DNA from: Dinoroseobacter sp039192165
Lineage (GTDB): Bacteria; Pseudomonadota; Alphaproteobacteria; Rhodobacterales; Rhodobacteraceae
DNA length: 64,000 nt
Direction: 5' to 3'
Assembly (NCBI GenBank): GCA_039192165.1
Contig: JBCCXD010000005.1
Coordinates: 124,001-188,000 of the forward strand
In this document: positions 40,761 to 50,098 of the stretch, one piece after another
Numbering within the stretch: position 1 is the first letter of the stretch
Layout: every line of letters begins with the position of its first letter
Program-made: the position numbers and the translations under genes
Notes under the pieces: model-generated
What the model saw: the letters and a program-made list of their open reading frames with translations, nothing else
What the model was told of the DNA's origin: nothing
Databases searched by the model: none

Positions 40761-41159
40761 ATGACGATTGAAAACCAGTCTGCGGAGCGCGAGCTTCGTC
40801 CGTCGCTCCGTCGGGGGTGGCGCCGCCGATGTCCGTCCTGCGGCTCCGGGCCCATGATGCGCGGCTACCTGAAGGTACGCGACGAATGTCCGGTATGCGG
40901 CCAACAGCTTTCGGGGCATCGCGCTGATGATGGTCCCGCCTATCTGACAATACTGATTGTAGGCCATCTTATGGCCCCGCTCTTGCATTGGTATTTCGTA
41001 ACCTTTCGGCCAGAGCCACTGAACATGATCGCTGTATTCTCGGTTGGGTGCGTGGCACTTTCGCTCTACCTTCTTCCGAGGCTCAAGGGGGCCATGATCG
41101 GATACCAGTGGGCACGGCGCTTGCACGGGTTCGATACCCACGAGGCGTCCGCCTCCTAG
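40761..41159 (+). CDS. DUF983 small membrane protein with zinc-ribbon-like cysteines
   Basis: 132 residues from ATG 40761 (GGGAG upstream; a longer in-frame start at 40668 lacks family similarity). An N-terminal CPSCG ... CPVCG pair (about residues 25-55), then two membrane helices (about 65-110). DUF983 is common next to cytochrome oxidase or Nudix genes in alphaproteobacteria. It is followed 23 bp later by the Nudix gene (GTG start), probably one transcript. Confidence 0.9.
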   Translation: MTIENQSAERELRPSLRRGWRRRCPSCGSGPMMRGYLKVRDECPVCGQQLSGHRADDGPAYLTILIVGHLMAPLLHWYFVTFRPEPLNMIAVFSVGCVALSLYLLPRLKGAMIGYQWARRLHGFDTHEASAS

Positions 41160-41182
41160 GTCCCACCGCTGGGAGGTTCCGC

Positions 41183-41860
41183 GTGGATAAAACTGCGATA
41201 CGGCACGCTGCGACCGTAATTCTTGTGCGCGATGCAACTGGACCGAAACCGCGTGTGCTCATGGGGCAGAGAGGCGCAAGCGCCGCTTTTATGCCCTCGA
41301 AGTATGTTTTCCCGGGCGGTGCTTTGGACCCTGACGATGCATCCGCGCCCGGACTTCACACCTACCGGACCCCTTGCCGTCAAAAGCTCGACAGCGATGC
41401 ACGCGGCGCATCAGCCGACGCCATCCTTGGGGCGGCAATTCGTGAACTCTGGGAAGAAACCGGATTGCGCCTCGGCCGCGAGAGTAGTCGGCTTTTTGAC
41501 GGGCGCCTTTCTGAAAGCTGGCGCAGCTTTCTAGGCTCGGGCGCGGAACCGGATCCGTCGCAGCTGCGTTTCGTTTTTCGCGCGATTACCCCACCTGGCC
41601 GGCCGCGCCGCTTCGACGCTCGGTTTCTGCTCGCACCTACCGAAGCATTGTTGGACGATCCTGATGACTTCTCAAAAGCGTCAGACGAACTCAGCCATTT
41701 ACACTGGGTACCGCTGGCCGAAGCGCGAGCGTTGAACCTGCCATTTATCACTGAAGTTGTTTTAGGTGAGGTCGCTGGCGCATTGCCGTCGCTCGAAGCG
41801 CCGCAAGGCGTACCATTCTTCCAGCATGACGATACGTTGTCGCGTTTTTCCAGAATCTAG
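41183..41860 (+). CDS. Nudix hydrolase
   Basis: 225 residues from GTG 41183, with a strong ribosome site (GGGAGG, 6 nt upstream). The Nudix box is split by an insert: VFPGGALDPDDAS ... ILGAAIRELWEETGLRLG (REUxEExGU). Such inserted boxes occur in CoA pyrophosphohydrolase or NUDT19-like Nudix proteins, so an acyl-CoA-type substrate is possible. The 3' end shares the CTAG tetranucleotide with the convergent aldo-keto reductase gene (overlap 4 bp). Confidence 0.88.
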   Translation: MDKTAIRHAATVILVRDATGPKPRVLMGQRGASAAFMPSKYVFPGGALDPDDASAPGLHTYRTPCRQKLDSDARGASADAILGAAIRELWEETGLRLGRESSRLFDGRLSESWRSFLGSGAEPDPSQLRFVFRAITPPGRPRRFDARFLLAPTEALLDDPDDFSKASDELSHLHWVPLAEARALNLPFITEVVLGEVAGALPSLEAPQGVPFFQHDDTLSRFSRI

Positions 41861-42903
41861 TAGGGCATTGGATGCGCGCGATGTGCGGCATCAATTTCAG
41901 CGAGCACCTCTTCACCAAGCGTCAGATCAAGTCCCGCAAGAATTCGCTCCAGTTGCGCAAGACTCGTTGCCCCGAATATCACGGACCCCATGAACGGGCG
42001 CGACGCGGCAAAGGCCAAGGCCATATGCACCAGATCCAAACCGTGGCGCTTTGCAACATCCGCGTAAGCCTCAACCGCTGGATAGACCCGGTCTGTTGAT
42101 CGCCCCCCCAAATTGCCGTTGAGAGACTTTCGAGATCCTGCGGGCTCCGCTCCGTTCTGGTACTTTTCGGTCAGAAGACCTGCCGCAAGCGGAGAAAACG
42201 AAAGGCATTGGACATCTTCGTTCAGGCTGGCCTCCGCAAGATCGGTGTCGAACAGTCGACAAAGCAAAGAATATTCATTCTGGATCGAGACCATACGCGG
42301 CAGTCCCCGCGTTTCGGCCACACGGACCCATTGTGCGGTCCCCCAGGCGCTTTCATTCGACAAGCCGATATGGCGCAACTTGCCGGCGCGGATCAGGTCA
42401 TCGCAGGTTTCGAGAACCTCTTCCATATGCGCAATGACGTCCGTTTTGTCCTGCTGACTTGGGTCGTAGGTCCAGTTCTGTCGAAAATGGTACGATCCGC
42501 GATTGGGCCAATGGAGCTGGTAAAGGTCAATGTAGTCTGTCTTGAGCCGCCTCAATGAGCCGTCCACCGCCGCCTCGATCGTCTGGCGAGAAATCGGAAC
42601 ACCTTCACGGACCACTTTGAGCCCCTCTCCGGACACTTTGGTCGCCAGAACGTAGTCCCCACGACGCGCTGTGTTCTTGGAGTTCCATGTCCCAATAATC
42701 TCTTCCGTACGACCGACAGTTTCGGAGCGTATGGGATTGACCGGATACATCTCGGCTGTGTCGATGAAATTCAGCCCGGCACCAAGCGCTGCATCGATCT
42801 GCGCATGCGCGTCGACCGGATCGGTCTGACTTCCAAAGGTCATGGTCCCAAGGCAAAATGGCGTGACGCGCAGTCCGCCGCGCCCAAGGGTGTTCATTTT
42901 CAT
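41857..42903 (-). CDS. Aldo/keto reductase (Tas/YghZ-like)
   Basis: 348 residues from ATG 42903 (GGGAG upstream). The AKR barrel with catalytic tetrad residues: GLNFIDTAEMY (Asp and Tyr), DYVLATKV (Lys) and YIDLYQLHWPNRG (His), and a C-terminal NADPH-binding segment GATSLAQLERILAG. Close in pattern to the E. coli Tas-type subgroup (LGRGGLRVTPFCLGTMTFGSQTD). It reduces small carbonyls; substrate unknown. Convergent with the Nudix gene. Confidence 0.9.
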   Translation of the reverse strand: MKMNTLGRGGLRVTPFCLGTMTFGSQTDPVDAHAQIDAALGAGLNFIDTAEMYPVNPIRSETVGRTEEIIGTWNSKNTARRGDYVLATKVSGEGLKVVREGVPISRQTIEAAVDGSLRRLKTDYIDLYQLHWPNRGSYHFRQNWTYDPSQQDKTDVIAHMEEVLETCDDLIRAGKLRHIGLSNESAWGTAQWVRVAETRGLPRMVSIQNEYSLLCRLFDTDLAEASLNEDVQCLSFSPLAAGLLTEKYQNGAEPAGSRKSLNGNLGGRSTDRVYPAVEAYADVAKRHGLDLVHMALAFAASRPFMGSVIFGATSLAQLERILAGLDLTLGEEVLAEIDAAHRAHPMPY

Positions 42904-42972
42904 GTTTGTCTCCCTGCTTGGGCGCGATCCTATGCTCTTGCTGGTCAAGAGCAAGCCTGCCAAAAGCCGAAA

Positions 42973-43872
42973 ATGTCCTTATGGATTCCGGTCACCATTT
43001 TCGCCGCTTTCGCACAGAACCTGCGCTTCATGCTGCAGCGGCATTTGAAGGTCACCACGCTTTCGACCGGCGGCGCGACCTTTGCACGGTTTCTCTATTC
43101 GGCACCCTTGGTCGCGATTATCGCGCTCGGCTACGCTGCGGCCCGAGGGTTGGATGTTCCCTCACTGGGCGCACGGTTCTGGAGCTATGCAATCCTGGGG
43201 GGTCTTGCGCAGATTTTGGCAACGATGTGTGTTGTTGCGCTGTTTGCAGAACGCGCCTTTGCGATAGGGATAACATTCAAGAAAACCGAGGTTATGCTGA
43301 CCGCCCTGATCGGTTTTCTCCTTTTGGGCGAGGCGATCAGCCTTGGCGCAGCAGCTGCAATCGCTGTTGGCTTCGTGGGCGTCATGATCCTGTCTGACCC
43401 GCCCGACTCCAGTGGCAACTGGCGACGGTTGTTAAACAAGGGTGCAGCACTTGGTATTGCGTCCGGGGCGCTCTTTGGCATGTCAGCAATTGGCTACCGA
43501 GCCGCGTCTCTTGAAGTCGCGAACACGGATCCGTTTCTGCGAGCCTCAATAACTTTGATGTGTGTGACGGCTTTCCAGACTGTGTCTATGGCAGTGTGGC
43601 TTCATTTCCGTGAGCGCGGCGAGATCAGGCGGGTTCTGACCACTTGGCGTGTATCTGCGCTGGTCGGAGTGACCTCGATGCTGGGCAGTCTCGGGTGGTT
43701 CACTGCCTTCACCCTGCAAAATGCCGCTTACGTAAAAGCGCTGGGGCAAATCGAGCTGGTTTTCTCCTTTCTGGCTTCAACTTTCCTGTTTCGGGAAAAA
43801 ACCACAAAGCGCGAAGTGTTGGGCGTTCTCATTCTTGTGGTCAGCGTGTTGATCCTTGTTCTAACGCTGTGA
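42973..43872 (+). CDS. EamA/DMT-family permease
   Basis: 299 residues from ATG 42973. Ten membrane helices in two EamA repeats (about 1-135 and 150-299). Typical features: FARFLYSAPLVAI, the repeat junction GEAISLGAAAAIAVGFVGVMIL and the C-terminal LVFSFLASTFLFREKTTKREVLGVLILVVSVLIL. A drug/metabolite-type transporter of the inner membrane; substrate unknown. Divergent from the aldo-keto reductase, and 51 bp upstream of imuA (with the LexA box in the gap). Confidence 0.9.
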   Translation: MSLWIPVTIFAAFAQNLRFMLQRHLKVTTLSTGGATFARFLYSAPLVAIIALGYAAARGLDVPSLGARFWSYAILGGLAQILATMCVVALFAERAFAIGITFKKTEVMLTALIGFLLLGEAISLGAAAAIAVGFVGVMILSDPPDSSGNWRRLLNKGAALGIASGALFGMSAIGYRAASLEVANTDPFLRASITLMCVTAFQTVSMAVWLHFRERGEIRRVLTTWRVSALVGVTSMLGSLGWFTAFTLQNAAYVKALGQIELVFSFLASTFLFREKTTKREVLGVLILVVSVLILVLTL

Positions 43873-43892
43873 TCGACGCCAATATGGGTTGA

Positions 43893-43907
43893 GAACAAAG
43901 TAAGAAC
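43893..43907 (+). promoter_or_regulatory. LexA (SOS) box upstream of imuA
   Basis: GAAC-AAAGTAA-GAAC exactly matches the alphaproteobacterial LexA consensus GAAC-N7-GAAC (GTTC-N7-GTTC on the other strand). It ends 16 bp before the imuA ATG at 43924, where repressor would block transcription or initiation. Confidence 0.85.
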
Positions 43908-43923
43908 ACTATAGTATCGAGGA

Positions 43924-44571
43924 ATGGGAACTCATGCTCTGACAAAAGCAGGGCTGACCGCCGGGGCGCTGCACCGGGCGACTCGACCTGCATATACACC
44001 GCTGCCCGAAATGTCGTTGGCTTTCGCCCGCGTGCACGAATTGACGGGGACTGCAAGACGACGGCTGGCCTTGTTATGCGCGGCACAGACGAACGGACCG
44101 GTACTGTGGATTGCACCAAAATGGCAGCCAGATCAGCTGCACCCCGAAGGCTTCGCCGATATAATAGATCCGGCCCGGGTGCTGTGCGTCTCACCAACAC
44201 GGACCGAAGACCTGCTGTGGTGCATGGAGGAAGCTTTGCGCAGCGGCGCAGTTCCTATTGTGGTTGCAGACCTGCCTAGCCCCCCTGCCCTGACCCCTGT
44301 GCGGCGGCTACATCTGGCCGCTGAAACCGGCGCCGAACGGGTCTCACAGGTCCCGATCGGCCTGCTGCTGACACCCGGCGCGGGTGGCGCGCCCGGCGTC
44401 GAGACACGCTGGAACCTCAGCCCGGATCATCGCCCAGGCCAGAGCGCATGGCACCTGACCCGGCAGCGCGACCGCTCAGCGCCCCCCGCCACCTGGCACC
44501 TGCAGTACGGAGCAGACGGCTGGGCCAGCCGTGCAGACAGAGTACCGGAGACGCTGCTCCACCCTTCGTGA
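43924..44571 (+). CDS. imuA: ImuA-like SOS mutagenesis protein
   Basis: 215 residues, with GAGGA just before the ATG. ImuA features: VHELTGTARRRLALLCAA, GPVLWIAPKWQPDQLHPEGFAD, RVLCVSPTRTEDLLWCMEEALRSGAVPIVVADL and the conserved RRLHLAAE. A RecA-like fold without an active ATPase loop; in the ImuA-ImuB-DnaE2 mutasome it is an accessory to translesion synthesis. SOS-controlled by the box upstream. The usual partners imuB and dnaE2 do not follow; a YceI gene does, 35 bp later. Confidence 0.85.
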   Translation: MGTHALTKAGLTAGALHRATRPAYTPLPEMSLAFARVHELTGTARRRLALLCAAQTNGPVLWIAPKWQPDQLHPEGFADIIDPARVLCVSPTRTEDLLWCMEEALRSGAVPIVVADLPSPPALTPVRRLHLAAETGAERVSQVPIGLLLTPGAGGAPGVETRWNLSPDHRPGQSAWHLTRQRDRSAPPATWHLQYGADGWASRADRVPETLLHPS

Positions 44572-44606
44572 CTGGCCGGCAAAGACACTGCGCCTAGTTG
44601 CAGCTG

Positions 44607-45185
44607 ATGATATCCAAGCACCTACGAAATCTGACACTGCTTTTTTTGCTCAGCGCCCCACTGCAACTCGCGGCGGCACCACAGGCCTATATGCTCGACC
44701 CAAGGGGGACGGAAATTGGTTTCAGCTACACACTCGGTGGCGTAGAAACTTCCGGCAGTATGCCTTTGAAAAGTGCTGCGCTCAGCATCGATTTTCGGCG
44801 CTTAGAAAACACGCGCATCTCGGTGACGCTCGATGCGTACCGGGCGCGGACAGCACTGCCGTTAGCAGAAAGCGCGTTGAAAGGCGCTGCGATATTGGAC
44901 ACGGATCGGTATCCAACGATCCAGTTCAGGTCGGATAGTGTGCGGGCCGACGGTGCAGGCGCCAAAATGACGGGGCAGTTGACCCTCCGAGGACGAACGC
45001 TGCCTGTCACGCTCGATGCAAGATTCTTTCGACTGCCGGACCGCGCCCCAGAAGACCTTAGCACGTTGGTGATCATTCTCGAGGGACGACTCAGCCGCAG
45101 CGCGTTCGGAGCCTCAGGCTACGCCGATCTGGTCGCGGATCCGGTTGATCTTCGAATAAGGGCGACCATACGTCGGACAGAGTAA
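44607..45185 (+). CDS. YceI-family periplasmic protein
   Basis: 192 residues from ATG 44607 (an upstream TTG at 44598 adds three residues). A Sec signal (about 1-26, LTLLFLLSAPLQLAAA). YceI lipocalin-like features: YMLDPRGTEIGFSYTLGGVETSG, KGAAILDTDRYPTIQFRSDSV and MTGQLTLRGRTLPVTLDARF. Such proteins bind isoprenoid or amphiphilic lipids in the periplasm. It follows imuA closely and may be co-transcribed, though no functional link is known. The ribosome site is weak. Confidence 0.87.
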   Translation: MISKHLRNLTLLFLLSAPLQLAAAPQAYMLDPRGTEIGFSYTLGGVETSGSMPLKSAALSIDFRRLENTRISVTLDAYRARTALPLAESALKGAAILDTDRYPTIQFRSDSVRADGAGAKMTGQLTLRGRTLPVTLDARFFRLPDRAPEDLSTLVIILEGRLSRSAFGASGYADLVADPVDLRIRATIRRTE

Positions 45186-45188
45186 CAC

Positions 45189-45530
45189 TCAAAGCCGCTC
45201 AACAGTCACCTTGTGGGGATAGAACGCGATATGATCGCGGATGCGCGCTACGGCGTCTTTTGGGCTTTCGTAAGACCAGCCTGCATCCTTGATCTCACCG
45301 CTTTTCGCGTGGATCGAGAAATAGGTGGCGTCTCCTTTATGGGGGCAATGGGAAACCGTGTCCGTCCGTTCCAAAAACGCCATACCGATATCGCTGCGTG
45401 GAAAGTAGATGACCGGGGTCATATCGCCTTCTACCAGTTCCAAAGCGTCGCGCGTTTCGCCAATTACCGCGCCACCAGCCCTGATAACCCAAACCCCATC
45501 TGCTTTATGAATCCTGATATGTTCGGCCAT
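45189..45530 (-). CDS. DUF427 protein
   Basis: 113 residues. DUF427 signatures: RIHKADGVWVIRAGGAVIGET, PVIYFPRSDIGMAFLERTD, SHCPHKGDATYFSI and DAGWSYESPKDAVARIRDHIAFYPHKV. Small, cytosolic, beta-rich; function not established. Convergent with YceI (3 bp apart). Confidence 0.92.
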   Translation of the reverse strand: MAEHIRIHKADGVWVIRAGGAVIGETRDALELVEGDMTPVIYFPRSDIGMAFLERTDTVSHCPHKGDATYFSIHAKSGEIKDAGWSYESPKDAVARIRDHIAFYPHKVTVERL

Positions 45531-45617
45531 TCTGCACCCTCCGCTCGATCGTCTTTTTCACGTGATACCGCGCAAGCCAATACAGACTTGTGACAGTTCT
45601 CACGTCCTCAGGAGCGC

Positions 45618-47420
45618 CTAGATAGCGCGTGTGGCCCTGATTAACCAGTCTCGGGCAGCGTCGGATACGTTTGGCCCGATTTTTTCGGCCACCTCGGCAT
45701 GATACGCATTCAGCCAATCGCGTTCCTCAGCGCTGAGCGCCGAGGCATCAACAAGCCGCACGTCGACCGGAACGTAGGTCAGCGTTTCGAAACTGAGCAT
45801 GGCGCGATGCCGGTCGCCACCTTCCGGGACGTCAGCCTCCTGAACCACCACCAGGTTTTCGATACGAATTCCGAAAGCGCCTTCACGATAGTAGCCCGGC
45901 TCATTGGACAGGATCATGCCTGGCAAGAGTTTGGCCTCGGACACTCGGCTCAATCTCTGCGGTCCCTCATGCACGCTAAGATACACGCCGACACCGTGCC
46001 CGGTGCCATGATCATAGTCCTGACCCGCTCTCCAGAGCGGTGCACGCGCCAACGCGTCGAGGTCCCGTCCCGCCAGTCCGCTTGGCCAGCGCGCGCGGCT
46101 GACAGCAATCATGCCTTGAAGAACCCGTGTGAAGGCAGCAACCGCATCCGGTGCCGGTGTCCCGGTCGCCATGGTTCGGGTGATGTCTGTTGTGCCGTCT
46201 ACATATTGCCCACCGCTGTCGACCAACAGCAGATCGCCGGGAGTGATCCTGCGATTGGTTTCCTCGGTGACCCGGTAATGAACGATGGCGCCATTTGGCC
46301 CGGTACCGCAAATCGTCTCGAATGAGATATCTTTCAACATCCCCGTTGCTTGCCGAAACCCCTCCAGAGAAGTTGCCACGTCGATCTCGGTCAGCGTTGC
46401 AGGATCCTGTGCATCAAGCCACGCAAGGAACTCGACCATCGCCGCTCCATCCCGCAAATGCGCCGCGCGGGTGCCCGCAATCTCTGCCGCATTCTTGCAT
46501 GCCTTGGGCAAGATGCACGGGTCACGCTCGAAAACAATCTGGGCCGTACCTTTTGCCAGGTGATCCAGAACGGCCTGCGGGGCTGTCTCACGGTCAACGC
46601 GTACCACCCCTGCCAACGCTTCAAGTGCCGGGGCGAAGGCGCCAGGGGGGGAAGCTGAGACACCATCTCCGAGGTTCAAATCCTCACCCTGGAGCTTTAC
46701 CGGATGCAGAAACAGATCTACGCGCCCATCGTCGTGAAGGATGGCAAGCGACTGAACAATGGGAATGCGGGGAATGTCGGCTCCGCGAATATTGATCAAC
46801 CAGGAAATGCTGTCCGGAAGCGTTAGTACGGCTGAACCATGACCCGCATCTCTAAGATCAGCCGCGATCCGCGCGCGCTTTTCGGTCCGGTTCTCGCCCG
46901 CGTATTCGGGCAGTTGGCAGAACACCTTCCCTTGAGGCGGCGCGGGCTGGTCTGACCAAACACGATCGACAAGGTTGGCACATGGCTGCAATTTGCGTCC
47001 AGACTCCGCGAGCTTCGCGGAGAGATCTGCGACCTCGCGTATGGTGTGGAGCCATGGATCATAGGCGATTATTGCTCCGGCGGGAGCATGCGCACACAGC
47101 CAATCGGCCAGCTTAGTTTCAGGCCAGTTCACAGGGGTGAACACACTCAGATCCGCCTGTGCCCGCACTTGTAACCGATACCGGCCATCGACGAAAACGC
47201 CCGCTACATCCGAAAGCACAGCTGCAAAGCCTGCCGAACCGGTGAAGCCTGTAAGCCATGCTAGTCTGTCGTCATGAGCCGAGACATACTCGCCCTGGTG
47301 CATATCGGCCCTGGGGACAAGAAAGCCGTCCACACCTTCCGCACCCATCGCTTTGCGCAAAGCCTCCAGACGTGGTGGACCGTCCTGTGGGCGCGTTTTA
47401 ACTTCGAAGCTCTGAAACAT
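45618..47420 (-). CDS. pepP: M24B-family aminopeptidase P
   Basis: 600 residues from ATG 47420, which overlaps the cobT stop by 1 bp (TGATG). Two creatinase-like N-terminal domains (1-310) and a C-terminal pita-bread domain with the dimetal ligands: VDSGGQYVDGTTDITRT (two Asp), GTGHGVGVYLSVHEGPQ (His) and NEPGYYREGAFGIRIEN (Glu, Glu). The 600-residue form is the eukaryotic-type Xaa-Pro aminopeptidase 1 layout. It releases N-terminal residues before proline. Confidence 0.94.
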   Translation of the reverse strand: MFQSFEVKTRPQDGPPRLEALRKAMGAEGVDGFLVPRADMHQGEYVSAHDDRLAWLTGFTGSAGFAAVLSDVAGVFVDGRYRLQVRAQADLSVFTPVNWPETKLADWLCAHAPAGAIIAYDPWLHTIREVADLSAKLAESGRKLQPCANLVDRVWSDQPAPPQGKVFCQLPEYAGENRTEKRARIAADLRDAGHGSAVLTLPDSISWLINIRGADIPRIPIVQSLAILHDDGRVDLFLHPVKLQGEDLNLGDGVSASPPGAFAPALEALAGVVRVDRETAPQAVLDHLAKGTAQIVFERDPCILPKACKNAAEIAGTRAAHLRDGAAMVEFLAWLDAQDPATLTEIDVATSLEGFRQATGMLKDISFETICGTGPNGAIVHYRVTEETNRRITPGDLLLVDSGGQYVDGTTDITRTMATGTPAPDAVAAFTRVLQGMIAVSRARWPSGLAGRDLDALARAPLWRAGQDYDHGTGHGVGVYLSVHEGPQRLSRVSEAKLLPGMILSNEPGYYREGAFGIRIENLVVVQEADVPEGGDRHRAMLSFETLTYVPVDVRLVDASALSAEERDWLNAYHAEVAEKIGPNVSDAARDWLIRATRAI

Positions 47421-49294
47421 CACCGCGCCTTATTGAGCCCCATCATTCGTGCCCGCGCCCGCGCGTCGCTGTCGAACAGCGCGGCCAGTTGTTCGGTCAT
47501 GGCCCCCGCAAGCTGTTCGACATCCGTGATCGTCACTGCACGCTGATAGTACCGGGTCACATCGTGGCCAATTCCGATTGCGATAAGCTCCACCGCGCGA
47601 CGCTTCTCGACCATTTCGATCACGTCGCGCAGGTGCTTTTCGAGGTAGTTTGCAGGGTTCACAGAGAGAGTGGAATCGTCGACAGGCGCGCCGTCCGAAA
47701 TCACCATCAGGATTTTCCGCGCTTCCGGGCGGGCCAGCATCCGACGGTGCGCCCACTCGAGCGCCTCACCGTCAATATTTTCCTTTAGCAGACCTTCTTT
47801 CATCATCAGACCGAGATTGTCCCTGGTTCGACGCATAGGACTGTCAGCCGGCTTGTAGATGATATGACGAAGATCATTCAGGCGACCTGGTTGCTGCGGA
47901 CGCCCTTCGGCAAGCCAGCGTTCACGGCTCTGGCCCCCTTTCCAGGCACGCGTCGTGAAACCCAGGATTTCCACCTTCACCTGACAACGTTCAAGCGTTC
48001 GCGCCAAAACGTCCGCGCAGATCGCGGCAATGGAAATCGGGCGACCGCGCATAGACCCGGAATTGTCCAGAAGAAGCGTCACCACGGTATCGCGAAACTC
48101 TGTGTCCTGCTCCACTTTGAAGCTGAGCGGCGTGGTCGGATTGGCCACGACACGCGCAAGCCGGCCGACATCAAGAATCCCCTCTTCCATGTCAAATTTC
48201 CAGCTCCGGTTCTGCTGTGCCTGAAGACGCCTCTGCAGTTTATTTGCCAGCCTAGAAACCGCTCCTTTAAGGGGCTCAAGTTGCTGATCAAGGTAGGCGC
48301 GCAGGCGTTCGAGCTCCGCAGGTTCTGCAAGCTCTTCGGCTTTGATCTCTTCGTCGAAATCAGTCTCGAACACAACGTAGTTCGGATCCGCTTCGGAATG
48401 CGGCGGCGGTGGGGGTGGCTCAAGTGGCGCTTCGCCGTCGGGCAACTCGGCCTCGTCTGACAAATCCATGTCCGACAGGTCATCCATAGAAACTTCGGCC
48501 TGGCTCGGGTCCATTTCCTGAGTGTCAGAAGGATCGGGCGCAGCATCGCCCTGCTCAGTCTGCTCGTCGCCCTCATTGCCTTCGTCGCTTGCGTCGTCCT
48601 CCTCTTCGTCCTGCTCGCTGCGCTCGTCCGAGTCGTCGTCCATATCATCAGGGTCATCCCCCAATTGATCGCCGTAGCCGAGGTCGTCGATGATCTGTCG
48701 GACCAGCTTTGCAAAGGCTGTTTGGTCGGACAGGTCGCGTTCGAGGTCTTTCAACGTGTCTCCGGCTTGATCCTCGATATGGTCTCGCCAAAGATTGAGG
48801 ACATTTTGCGCCCCGTCCGGCAGCTCACGTCCCGTTGCGAGTTGGCGGATAAGATAGCCGGCCGCGATAGCCAAAGGCGCATCGGACGCCTGAGTAATCT
48901 GCTGGTACCCGCGACGCTCCGCTTCAGAGTTGATTTTTGCGTCGATATTGCCCGCCGTTCCAGGCATGGCCTTGGCTCCGATCGCCTCACAGCGGGCCGT
49001 CTCCATCGCCTCATACAGGTCGCGGGCCATCTGGCCGGATGGTTCGTACTTCAGGTGGGTGGACGGGCTGTGGTACTTCCGTCGCATCGCATAGGCATCT
49101 GCGGTGCCGCGGGCCAGCAAGATTTCGTCGCGCGACATACGGCGGCTGATCTGCGGCAGGCGCACGGAGTCTGCCGACATACCCGGCGGGTCGACAGAGT
49201 AAGTCACCGACATTTCCGGATCATCGGCGAGCACGCGTGTTGCCTCGGCCAACGCCTTCTTGAACGGTTCTACAGGGTTGTCGGGCTTCTTCAT
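47420..49294 (-). CDS. cobT: Aerobic cobaltochelatase subunit CobT
   Basis: 624 residues. CobT organisation: helical N-terminal part (1-210), a long acidic Asp/Glu-rich linker (about 215-310), then a C-terminal von Willebrand A domain (about 400-620) with the MIDAS motif LLLDNSGSMRGRPI and DGAPVDDSTLSVN. With CobS and CobN it inserts Co2+ into hydrogenobyrinate diamide. cobS is upstream on the same strand, with a nuclease-like gene between. Confidence 0.96.
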   Translation of the reverse strand: MKKPDNPVEPFKKALAEATRVLADDPEMSVTYSVDPPGMSADSVRLPQISRRMSRDEILLARGTADAYAMRRKYHSPSTHLKYEPSGQMARDLYEAMETARCEAIGAKAMPGTAGNIDAKINSEAERRGYQQITQASDAPLAIAAGYLIRQLATGRELPDGAQNVLNLWRDHIEDQAGDTLKDLERDLSDQTAFAKLVRQIIDDLGYGDQLGDDPDDMDDDSDERSEQDEEEDDASDEGNEGDEQTEQGDAAPDPSDTQEMDPSQAEVSMDDLSDMDLSDEAELPDGEAPLEPPPPPPHSEADPNYVVFETDFDEEIKAEELAEPAELERLRAYLDQQLEPLKGAVSRLANKLQRRLQAQQNRSWKFDMEEGILDVGRLARVVANPTTPLSFKVEQDTEFRDTVVTLLLDNSGSMRGRPISIAAICADVLARTLERCQVKVEILGFTTRAWKGGQSRERWLAEGRPQQPGRLNDLRHIIYKPADSPMRRTRDNLGLMMKEGLLKENIDGEALEWAHRRMLARPEARKILMVISDGAPVDDSTLSVNPANYLEKHLRDVIEMVEKRRAVELIAIGIGHDVTRYYQRAVTITDVEQLAGAMTEQLAALFDSDARARARMMGLNKAR

Positions 49295-49380
49295 GTCGGC
49301 GGATCCTCGTGGCGCACAGGGCGCCTGATCGGTATATGGTGTTTATGGGCGGGTGAAACAGGAAAGACCAGACCCGCAAC

Positions 49381-50076
49381 CTAGGGCGCGTTGGACAGGC
49401 GCCCGAAAATCGGGCGATGATCTGATGCGTGGTCATCCCCTTCTGGCGGCTCTCCAACCCCAAAATCGGTCACCCGAAGCTGGTCGCAATGTGCCATACG
49501 GTCCAAGGCCCATAGCGGAGTGCGCACGGGGTAGCTTGGACCGGGTGTTACGACTTTGTACTGCGGCAAGAGTCGCCCGAGCCCGACATTGTCCGATCGC
49601 TCATTGAAGTCGCCCATCCAAAGGGTCGGGCGCGGTGCCAGGCGCGAGATGACGAGTTTGATGGCAGATAACTGCCGTCGACGGGAGCTGCGCAGCAATC
49701 CCAGGTGAACCGCAATGATGCGAAGAGGTCCGATCCCCGGAACGATATGGTCCGAAACGATTGCACCGCGAGGCTCCAGCCCTGGCAGGGTCAAAAGATG
49801 ACGATCTTCGGTTCGGATATCTGGGCGCGTGAGAATGGCGTTGCCGTGCCAGCCCAGGCTTTCCGGATGCACATCAAGAGGTACAGGAACGAGCCCTGTC
49901 TTTCCCTTGATCCGAGAGACCGGCAAAGCTGAAGGCCTCATTCCCAAACGAAAATCAGCTTCCTGCAAGGCCACTATACCAGCATCAAGCGCTGCGATTG
50001 CGCGTAAAGCCCGCGACGCGTCTCGCCGAAGATCGACGCCAAGACCGGCACGAATATTATAGCTGGCAATACGCAT
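49381..50076 (-). CDS. Endonuclease/exonuclease/phosphatase-family protein
   Basis: 231 residues from ATG 50076 (MRIASYNIRAGLG). EEP fold motifs: ASYNIRAG, IVALQEADFR (metal Glu), GNAILTR, IIAVHLGLL, GDFNERSDN and a final DDHASDHRPI (catalytic Asp-His). Substrate (nucleic acid, lipid or inositol phosphate) is not determinable. An insertion between cobS and cobT, with 22 and 86 bp gaps. Confidence 0.9.
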   Translation of the reverse strand: MRIASYNIRAGLGVDLRRDASRALRAIAALDAGIVALQEADFRLGMRPSALPVSRIKGKTGLVPVPLDVHPESLGWHGNAILTRPDIRTEDRHLLTLPGLEPRGAIVSDHIVPGIGPLRIIAVHLGLLRSSRRRQLSAIKLVISRLAPRPTLWMGDFNERSDNVGLGRLLPQYKVVTPGPSYPVRTPLWALDRMAHCDQLRVTDFGVGEPPEGDDHASDHRPIFGRLSNAP

Positions 50077-50098
50077 AGCGGACACTGCCCGCCTTCCC

